A stretch of DNA of 64,000 nt from Hydrogenovibrio sp. JE_KL2 (GTDB taxonomy: Bacteria; Pseudomonadota; Gammaproteobacteria; Thiomicrospirales; Thiomicrospiraceae), in contig NZ_WBJR01000003.1 of assembly GCF_009296185.1 (NCBI RefSeq), positions 186,001 through 250,000 of the forward strand, read 5' to 3'. Of this stretch, positions 58,420-64,000 are shown piece after piece. The notes under the pieces are model-generated. The model saw nothing but the letters and a program-made list of their open reading frames with translations, searched no databases and had not been told where the DNA came from. The stretch's first letter is position 1. Each line of letters begins with the position of its first letter. Position numbers and translations under genes: made by a program.

Positions 58420-58499
58420 GTTTTTAGTGGCGATTCATCATATAGTTTTAGAAGCCAATCTAAAACGCCTTTATCCTTTATCTGTTAGTTTCTTCATGT

Positions 58500-58563
58500 T
58501 TGTCAGCAACTTTGTCAGCAAATGAGTGAAACAGAATTATCTTACAATAAACACGAATAAACA
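58500..58563 (+). repeat. Right copy of the island end repeat (candidate integrase arm sites)
   Basis: TTGTCAGCAACTTTGTCAGC, then AATAAACACGAATAAAC about 25 bp later, mirror in order and spacing the sequence at 52339-52400. It lies 86 bp inside the right attachment repeat, in direct orientation with the left copy. Confidence 0.55.
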
Positions 58564-58649
58564 AAAGGACAGAATGGGAAATGGACGGGTTTAGTGTAAA
58601 GTGTTGAAAAACAAGATATTTTGTTGTTTTTTATTGTTTATATTGATTT

Positions 58650-58706
58650 ATTCAATTGGTCGGGACAGTAGGATTTGAACCTACGACCCCCGCCACCCCA
58701 TGACGG
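58650..58706. repeat. Right attachment repeat, within the tRNA-Pro gene
   Basis: Identical over 57 bp to 52219-52275. It begins 7 bp past the tRNA 3' end and runs into the anticodon stem. Confidence 0.93.
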
Positions 58707-58733
58707 TGCTCTACCAGGCTGAGCCATGCCCCG
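58657..58733 (-). tRNA. tRNA-Pro (anticodon GGG)
   Basis: The minus strand reads CGGGGCATGGCTCAGCC at the 5' end and TGTCCCGACCA at the 3' end, 77 nt with encoded CCA. The acceptor stem pairs CGGGGCA with TGTCCCG. The anticodon loop ATGGGGT gives GGG. The T arm GTAGG-TTCGAAT-CCTAC is canonical. It is the integration target of the island. Confidence 0.95.
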
Positions 58734-58801
58734 AGAATTGAAGACTGTATTATAGGGTTCGGCTGGAAATTATCAAGTTTTTGTCTGCTACCGACGGCGA
58801 A

Positions 58802-59797
58802 TTAATTGCTGCCGCGAAGATGGCTTGGTGGTTTACCTGTCCAACGTTTGTAGGCGCGGGAAAAAGAGCTGATATTTCCAAACCCAAGTAAGAATGAAAT
58901 CTCACTCAAAGACAGGTTGCTGTCCTTGATATAGGTTGCCGCTAAATCTTCCCGCACTTCGTTCATTAACGTTTTAAAAGTGGTGTTTTGCTCTTTTAAA
59001 CGTCTCTGTAGGGTTCTGTCGTTGATATGTAATGCTTGTCCAACCGTTGTATCGGTGACATTACCATTAGGCAGTTGTTTGATGATCTCGGACTTCACTT
59101 GCTCGACAATGTTCTTGCGATCCATTTTCGCTAGGTATTCAATCATCACTTGGTCATGAAGTTTTGCCAGTTGTGGCTGTGCACCTTCAGACATTTCCAG
59201 CGCATCCTTCATGTGGATGACGAAACGATTGTCTTTAGCGCCAAAGAAAACTGGGCATTTGAAAAGTGTTTCAAACGCGGAAGTATCTTCTGGTGCACTA
59301 TGCTTAAGGTGAATTTCCGCAGGTTGAAAATGTTTGCCAAAGTTCGCGCGACACATGGCGAGCATAATCGCCATGAAACCATCCGTGCGATAGGGCAACT
59401 GTCTCGCAACACTTCGATAGTGCAAAACCAAACTTAAGTATTTTGGCGTTTCTTCAAGCTCAAAATATGCGCCTTCAGTGACAACACGGGAGTAACGTTG
59501 AAAACGTCCGACGGCATTTTTAAGATTTTCGCTCGAAAGCCATGCATAGCCTAACGCACCCATTTGAGAAGGGTGCCAGCATTCTACAGCTTTTAAACCA
59601 AATGCAGGGTCTTGGATTTGCGTTGCGGCTTCCGCCCAGATATCGTCCAGCGTCGAATAAGGCAATCGGGCATTGGGGTCATTCAATCTTTTGGGATCAA
59701 TCTGTAACTTCTTCAAAATCTCTACGGGGTTAATGCCATAGGATTCGATCAGTTTTAGAGAAAGCTTGGATGTTTGAGCGGAAAAGGTTAGCGCCAT
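58802..59797 (-). CDS. AraC-family transcriptional regulator
   Basis: A 331-residue regulator. The N-terminal about 210 residues look like the arabinose-binding-like domain of the OruR/ArgR-type subgroup (PSQMGALGYAWLSSENLKNA). The C-terminal AraC DNA-binding domain has a double helix-turn-helix: TTVGQALHINDRTLQRRLKE and SLSEISFLLGFGNISSFSRA, ending YKRWTGKPPSHLR. The ligand and targets are unknown; no clear partner operon is adjacent. Confidence 0.9.
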   Translation of the reverse strand: MALTFSAQTSKLSLKLIESYGINPVEILKKLQIDPKRLNDPNARLPYSTLDDIWAEAATQIQDPAFGLKAVECWHPSQMGALGYAWLSSENLKNAVGRFQRYSRVVTEGAYFELEETPKYLSLVLHYRSVARQLPYRTDGFMAIMLAMCRANFGKHFQPAEIHLKHSAPEDTSAFETLFKCPVFFGAKDNRFVIHMKDALEMSEGAQPQLAKLHDQVMIEYLAKMDRKNIVEQVKSEIIKQLPNGNVTDTTVGQALHINDRTLQRRLKEQNTTFKTLMNEVREDLAATYIKDSNLSLSEISFLLGFGNISSFSRAYKRWTGKPPSHLRGSN

Positions 59798-59886
59798 GTT
59801 GGACTCATTTTTAATGCATAGATTTTATTTTAGAGTTTTTTACCCAAAAAGAAAAGAGAGGTGTCGCGTTTTGTTTAGCAGCTGAA

Positions 59887-60426
59887 CTAAGAGTGGGTGT
59901 GACGGACGGAAAATGCCCAAACCAGAAAGCGTTTGATATAGGGAAAGTAGCCAATCAAAACATAAAAGATTGAGCCGAAAACAACACCCAGCATTACGTT
60001 CCCAAGAAAGAAGGGCTGCCAGATAGTTGGGAAGACGTCACTAAACCATTGTGATGAGGCGATAGGAATGTTCTGAGCATGACCTGCCAATTCCGCTGAT
60101 GAAGGTGTGTTCAGCACCCAGCTACCAAAGCGATAGCCGCCATACCAAATGGGTCCCATGGTAAGTGGATTGGTAATCCAAGCCAAAGCGGTCGCCAGTG
60201 GAATGTTGGCGCGAGCATAATAGGCAATGATTGAACCCAGCAGCATTTGGAAGGGAATCGGCAGCATCATACAAAACGCGCCGACAAAGCCTGCCCGTGC
60301 AAAAGACATACGGTCACCTGCCCAATAGACGGGGTCTTTAAACTTCGGGAAGTACTTGTTGAGGAAAGGCGAGCGTTTGACTTTGCGTCCGATTTGCACG
60401 ACTTTTAAATGCAGGTAACGTTTCAT
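59887..60426 (-). CDS. DUF2062 membrane protein
   Basis: A 179-residue inner-membrane protein of the DUF2062 family. Characteristic text: FARAGFVGAFCMMLPIPFQM, YYARANIPLATALAWITNPL and TMGPIWYGGYRFG. About three membrane helices. Function unknown. It starts with MKRYLHLKVVQIGRKVKR, a basic cytoplasmic N-terminus. Confidence 0.85.
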   Translation of the reverse strand: MKRYLHLKVVQIGRKVKRSPFLNKYFPKFKDPVYWAGDRMSFARAGFVGAFCMMLPIPFQMLLGSIIAYYARANIPLATALAWITNPLTMGPIWYGGYRFGSWVLNTPSSAELAGHAQNIPIASSQWFSDVFPTIWQPFFLGNVMLGVVFGSIFYVLIGYFPYIKRFLVWAFSVRHTHS

Positions 60427-60493
60427 GATTTCATTATATCGCAGGCGGTGGATTCAAACCGTGAAGTAAAGAGTAAGTTAGGAAATGTTGCAG

Positions 60494-60537
60494 ACCCCAA
60501 CCTGGCAGATTTTTAACAAAATCTACCAGGTTGGGGG
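60494..60537. repeat. Inverted pair of the 18-bp repeat between hslO and the DUF2062 gene
   Basis: CCCCAACCTGGCAGATTTTT (60495-60514) and AAAATCTACCAGGTTGGGG (60518-60536) form a long hairpin downstream of hslO on the minus strand; likely terminator. Confidence 0.85.
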
Positions 60538-60544
60538 GCGTGGT

Positions 60545-61405
60545 TTAGTGGGCTGTGGTGCCGAAGATACGATCAATATCTTCTTTGGTGAGTCGTAGGT
60601 GGAAGTTGCACATTTCGTTGTGCACGACGATTTCACCTTGTTCTTCCAGAAGCTTTCTGGCATCAGCTTCGCCAAGAGAGCGAATCATCATTTCAATGCG
60701 CTCAGGGTCTTGGGGACAGTTGTACTCGACCGTGTTAGGTTTAAATAGCTCAATGACTTCTTCATGGAACAGTCGGTGGAGTAAGGTTTCGGAATCAAGC
60801 GAAACCAACTCTTCGGTGGTCAGGGTTTCGGTCAGGGTGCTGATACGATTCCAGCCATCGCCATCTATATCTTCTTCGGTTTTGCCCGATGAAGGAGGCA
60901 TTTGCTGGATGAGAACGCCGCCAATCCCTTTTTCGTTAGCGGCCAGCCAAAGCTTGGAAGGAAGCTGTTCAGACTGTGTCAGGAAGGCTTCAAACGCTTC
61001 GGTCACCGTGCTACCTTCACGATCAACATAGGATTGGAAAAGGGAGTCGGTGAGCGTGTTCTCCATTGTCATCAGGATTTGACCATCACCCAGCAACTCA
61101 TCCAATGTGCTTTCATTCGTCAATACTGCGTTAGTTTTGGCAACGCCTCGGATCTGCAGTTCATGAGTGGCTTCAACCACCAACAGGTTGACTGGACCTT
61201 GACCTTGGATTTGAATAATGACTTTTCCGGGGTGTTTGAGACCGTTTGCCATCATGATTGTCATGGCGGTCAACTCGCCCAGCACTTCAATTAAAGCTGG
61301 GGTGTAGTGGCGGTCTTCAATCATCTTTTGCCAAACATCGTCTAATTGCAGGTGTTGACCACGAATGTCCAAGTCTTTAAACAAAAAACGTTTAATGGTG
61401 TTCAT
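60545..61405 (-). CDS. hslO: Hsp33-family chaperone with incomplete redox-switch cysteines
   Basis: A 286-residue Hsp33-type redox chaperone. The N-terminal domain matches the family (RFLFKDLDIRGQHLQLDDVW, IIQIQGQGPVNLLVVEATHE, QIRGVAKTNAVL). The C-terminal zinc switch should be CxC-x27-CxxC; here it reads EYNCPQDPERI and VHNEMCNFHLRL, so only one Cys of each pair remains. Zinc binding and oxidative activation are therefore probably lost or altered. I use the ATG at 61405, the usual family start; in-frame upstream ATGs exist at 61453 and 61516. The gene start lies at the edge of the Tn7-like element. Confidence 0.87.
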   Translation of the reverse strand: MNTIKRFLFKDLDIRGQHLQLDDVWQKMIEDRHYTPALIEVLGELTAMTIMMANGLKHPGKVIIQIQGQGPVNLLVVEATHELQIRGVAKTNAVLTNESTLDELLGDGQILMTMENTLTDSLFQSYVDREGSTVTEAFEAFLTQSEQLPSKLWLAANEKGIGGVLIQQMPPSSGKTEEDIDGDGWNRISTLTETLTTEELVSLDSETLLHRLFHEEVIELFKPNTVEYNCPQDPERIEMMIRSLGEADARKLLEEQGEIVVHNEMCNFHLRLTKEDIDRIFGTTAH

Positions 61406-61424
61406 TGTGGATAATATTGCTCTG

Positions 61425-61529
61425 TTGTACTGGGTTGCATTATTTTCTCTCATTTCTGACAACGCTATTTTGTACTGTGGTTTAATGTTTATGGTTGAGT
61501 CAGAACTTTCACACAATTATTTTGTACTG
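61425..61529 (+). repeat. Three spaced TTGTACTG motifs, candidate TnsB binding sites
   Basis: TTGTACTG occurs at 61425-61432, 61470-61477 and 61522-61529, with starts 45 and 52 bp apart, all in the same orientation, in the region between hslO and tnsA. Tn7-type ends carry several repeated transposase sites of this kind. Assignment is inference. Confidence 0.6.
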
Positions 61530-61542
61530 GATGAAAAGTTAT

Positions 61543-62196
61543 ATGCCTGCTAGAACTATTCCTAAAAACTATCGAAATGTGACGGGAATTCATGCATCCG
61601 TCAAATCTGAAGAGCAGGCGATGTTTGAGTCAACTCTTGAGAGAGATTTTATCACACTACTCGAATTCGATAATTCCATAATTAGCTTTAAGGTTCAGCC
61701 TGTCGAAGTTAAGTGGACAGACCAAAACGGTAAAAACCGCTCCTATTTTCCAGATATGTTGTTTAAGCGAAAGACCAAAGCTGGTGTTGAAGAAGTACTG
61801 GTCGAGGTGAAATATCGTTCAGACCTCAAAGAAGACTGGAACGAACTTAAACCAAAGTTGAAAGCTGGTTTGCGGTATGCCAAACAACATGGCTGGAAAT
61901 TCAAAATTATGACGGAGGTTGAAATTCGAACCACTCTGCTAAAAAACGCTAAGTTTTTAAGGTCGTTTATTAGACGAGGCGCAGATCGCGAAGGTGATAT
62001 GGAACTGATAGATTCAAAGTTACATGAACTGAAGAGAACCACGCCAAAAGCACTGTTGGAAAAGTTGGCTTATAGCGATTGGGATAAAGCGGCGTTGCTT
62101 CCGACGCTATGGTATTTGGTCGGCACACGACAAATCGGTTGTGACCTTCAGGGTGAACAACTCAATATGAATACTCCTATATATTGGAAACCTTAA
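61543..62196 (+). CDS. tnsA: TnsA-type transposon endonuclease
   Basis: About 217 residues. The PD-(D/E)XK endonuclease that makes the 5' cuts in Tn7-type transposition, allowing cut-and-paste. The catalytic residues fit E29 (AMFESTLERDF), D71 (RSYFPDMLFKR) and E88-x-K90 (VLVEVKYRSDL). A C-terminal TnsA domain follows (LEKLAYSDWDKAALLPTLWY). The ATG at 61543 is chosen; an ATG at 61531 and a TTG at 61495 are upstream. tnsB starts 11 bp after the stop. Confidence 0.9.
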   Translation: MPARTIPKNYRNVTGIHASVKSEEQAMFESTLERDFITLLEFDNSIISFKVQPVEVKWTDQNGKNRSYFPDMLFKRKTKAGVEEVLVEVKYRSDLKEDWNELKPKLKAGLRYAKQHGWKFKIMTEVEIRTTLLKNAKFLRSFIRRGADREGDMELIDSKLHELKRTTPKALLEKLAYSDWDKAALLPTLWYLVGTRQIGCDLQGEQLNMNTPIYWKP

Positions 62197-62207
62197 AGGA
62201 AATTGCT

Positions 62208-64000
62208 GTGGCTGATGCTGGAATGCTGAAATTAACTCCTGGAGAATCCGTTACATACGAAGGTGAAGAGTACTTCATAAAACAAGTTGCGGATCTGACT
62301 CATATTGTGTTGATTCATCCGACTACCAAAAAACTAAAGGAAGTCGCTATTTCAGATCTTGGTATCGTCAATAGTGGAGATGCAAAGAAGACACCTGATT
62401 TAGCCTTAATTGCTGATGCAAAATGGGATGAAGCGATTAAGCGATTTAACATCATTAAGCCTTTGCTGGTGAACGGTCGAACGCGAGCAATGGTAACAGC
62501 TAGAGCGAATGAATACGGTTTTTCGACGAATAGTCTATATGGTTGGATCCGAAAGTATGAAGCAACCGGCAAGGTAACAGACCTATTAACGGATCAAAGA
62601 GCGGATAAAGGTGAATCTAAGTTAACTCAAGAGCTTCAAGACCTTATTAATGATGTCATTAAAACCGAATATAAAACCAAGCAAAAAAAGTCACTTACCA
62701 AAGTGCATAGGGAATTAAGAATCAGGTGCAAAGATTTAGGTTTAAAGGCACCTCATTACAATACGCTAAGAGCTTGGATTAAAAAAGAGCACCCAAAAGA
62801 TATAGAAAGACTACGCGAAGGCAATAAAAAAGCAGCCGAGAAATACAGTCCTATTCGAGGAGCGTTTCCCGGTGCCGACTGGCCGTTTTCATACGTTCAG
62901 GTGGATCATACGAGAATGGATATCCAGTTATGTGACGATTATTGGCGTAAGCCTGTCGGTAGGCCTTGGATTACGGTGGTTTTTGATGTCTTCTCCAGAA
63001 TGGTGCTGGGTTTTAGGGTTGGCTTTGATGATCCTTCCGGGCTAGTGACAGGGTTGGCGATTACTCATGCTGCACTTCCGAAAGAAGACTGGCTGGCAAA
63101 GTATAACGTCAATGGAGAGTGGCCTTGTTGGGGAATTTCTTGGGGGGCCGTCCATATGGACAATGCTCGTGAATTTCGCGGGAAACTGATTCAAAGAGCT
63201 TGTGATCAATACGGTATTAATGTCGAATGGCGCCCGGTTGCCAGGCCTCAATATGGCGCACATATAGAACGTTATTTGGGAACTTTAGCGGAAGAGCTTA
63301 AAGGTGTTTCCGGTGCGACGTTTTCCAATATTCAAGAAAAAGGTACATACGACAGCGAAGGTAATGCGGTATTTACTCTGTCTGATTTGGAAGAGTGGCT
63401 AACGGTACAGATTGTCGGCATGTATCACAATAGCATTCACTCAGCGTTAGGCATGTCTCCGTTAGATAGGTTTCGACAAGGAATACTGGGTGATGACCAA
63501 CAGCCTGGTATAGGACTGCCGGCAAGAATTCATGACGTAAGGCGCTTTCGTTTGGATTTTTTGCCTTTTATGGAAAGAACCGTTCAAAGGGTAGGCGTTT
63601 CAATAGACGAAATCGTTTATTTTGCCGATGTTCTACGCCGTTGGGTTAATGCACCTGATCCGGAGTCACCGAAGCATAAGCGTAAATTCATTTTCAGACG
63701 CGACCCGAGAGACATCAGTACTATATGGTTTTTTGACCCGGAAGATAATGAGTACTATCCAATACCTTATCGTAATACCTCCCATCCGGCAGTGAGTATT
63801 TGGGAGTGGAAAGCTGCTCAATCCAGGTTGAAGGAAGAGAGAGAAGGCCGACAAAACGAAGATGAAATCTTTGCTACGGTTAAGCGGATGCGAGAGATTG
63901 AAGAAAGAGCGGCTAGAGATACCAAAAAAGCTAGGCGTACTTTTGAGCGTAAAAAAGTTGTTTCCATGCCGCCAGTTAAATCGAAAGAGAAAAAGGTTGA
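62208..64000 (+). CDS. tnsB: TnsB/TniA-like DDE transposase, N-terminal part (cut by window edge)
   Basis: An open frame from a GTG at 62208 (AAGGA at 62196-62200) to the window edge, 597 codons visible. A helix-turn-helix region is near the N-terminus. The Mu/retroviral-integrase core has D233 (YVQVDHTRMD), D318 (VHMDNAREFRGK) and E354 (YGAHIERYLGTLAEE), with exactly 35 residues between the last two. The text GRPWITVVFDVFSRMVLGF and ISWGAVHMDNAREF resembles TniA of Tn5053/Tn6022 more than classical Tn7 TnsB. It is followed by a Mu-type C-terminal beta-barrel and a basic tail (ARDTKKARRTFERKK) where TnsC-contact usually lies. Confidence 0.92.
   Translation, partial: MADAGMLKLTPGESVTYEGEEYFIKQVADLTHIVLIHPTTKKLKEVAISDLGIVNSGDAKKTPDLALIADAKWDEAIKRFNIIKPLLVNGRTRAMVTARANEYGFSTNSLYGWIRKYEATGKVTDLLTDQRADKGESKLTQELQDLINDVIKTEYKTKQKKSLTKVHRELRIRCKDLGLKAPHYNTLRAWIKKEHPKDIERLREGNKKAAEKYSPIRGAFPGADWPFSYVQVDHTRMDIQLCDDYWRKPVGRPWITVVFDVFSRMVLGFRVGFDDPSGLVTGLAITHAALPKEDWLAKYNVNGEWPCWGISWGAVHMDNAREFRGKLIQRACDQYGINVEWRPVARPQYGAHIERYLGTLAEELKGVSGATFSNIQEKGTYDSEGNAVFTLSDLEEWLTVQIVGMYHNSIHSALGMSPLDRFRQGILGDDQQPGIGLPARIHDVRRFRLDFLPFMERTVQRVGVSIDEIVYFADVLRRWVNAPDPESPKHKRKFIFRRDPRDISTIWFFDPEDNEYYPIPYRNTSHPAVSIWEWKAAQSRLKEEREGRQNEDEIFATVKRMREIEERAARDTKKARRTFERKKVVSMPPVKSKEKKV

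Larger units (their letters stand above)
61406..64000 (+). mobile_element. Tn7-like transposon, one end with tnsA-tnsB (continues beyond window)
   Basis: TnsA and a TniA/TnsB-type DDE transposase are adjacent and in the usual order, with tnsA nearest the element end. The exact outer end is between the hslO start (61405) and tnsA (61543); a TGTGG at 61406 and the three TTGTACTG motifs suggest it is close to 61406-61425. The rest (tnsC, targeting gene, cargo, other end) is outside. Confidence 0.8.

Noticed and set aside
61406-64000. CRISPR-associated transposon
   Set aside because: No Cas gene, TniQ or CRISPR repeat is visible; the window ends within tnsB, so this cannot be supported here.

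Overview
The window is a contiguous piece of a gammaproteobacterial chromosome. Gene content and order (rplM-rpsI; miaB-ybeZ-ybeY-corC-lnt; leuS-lptE-holA; nadD-rsfS-rlmH; murJ-ribF-ileS-lspA; waaA/kdsD and hldE/gmhA; glnK-amtB) are typical of Gammaproteobacteria. The protein style suggests the Thiomicrospira/Hydrogenovibrio group (Piscirickettsiaceae); that genus-level assignment is inference from memory, not a database result.

Layout. 1-8.5 kb: the 5' part of a membrane sensor protein (cut by the window edge), a ModE-like winged-helix regulator, rplM-rpsI, two outer-membrane channel genes, and nrdA behind two candidate NrdR boxes. 8.5-12 kb: four pilin-like proteins, three of them in an overlapping operon. 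12-27 kb: a long housekeeping stretch for tRNA and rRNA modification, lipoprotein and LPS maturation, aminoacylation, replication, proline and NAD synthesis. 26.8-30.8 kb: an ammonium-transporter/diguanylate-cyclase fusion and an ECF-sigma/anti-sigma/metal-sensor-like cluster. 31-44.7 kb: rpsT, murJ, ribF, ileS, lspA, a lytic transglycosylase, rlmKL, a CZB plus degenerate-GGDEF protein, and hemN with an FNR-like box. 44.7-51.6 kb: LPS core genes (waaA, kdsD, a PagL-like deacylase, hldE, gmhA), then glnK-amtB.

Accessory DNA. An AT-rich 6.4-kb island (52219-58706) lies between two identical 57-bp direct repeats; the right copy is the 3' part of an intact tRNA-Pro(GGG) gene. The island has no visible integrase. 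It carries a membrane/coiled-coil protein, a beta-family protein, a convergent sce7726-like PD-(D/E)XK protein, and a three-gene operon of an SAMHD1-like HD hydrolase, a nucleotidyltransferase and a histidine phosphatase. That operon is bracketed by two different IS3-family transposase remnants. From about 61.4 kb to the right edge is one end of a Tn7-like transposon: tnsA, then a TniA/TnsB-like DDE transposase still open at base 64000, preceded by three spaced TTGTACTG motifs. Its cargo, targeting genes and other end are outside the window.

Repeats. At least two dispersed palindromic families are present. One is an 18-bp unit (AAAATCTGCCAGGTTGGG and its complement) found alone or as inverted pairs at nine loci, including inside lptE and a J-domain gene and in a likely miaB promoter. 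The other is a 160-bp inverted-terminal-repeat element with ends GAGAGCTTTGCATGAG, seen twice at full length and once as an 83-bp form. A third, MITE-like element of about 265 bp lies between miaB and ybeZ. No CRISPR array was seen.
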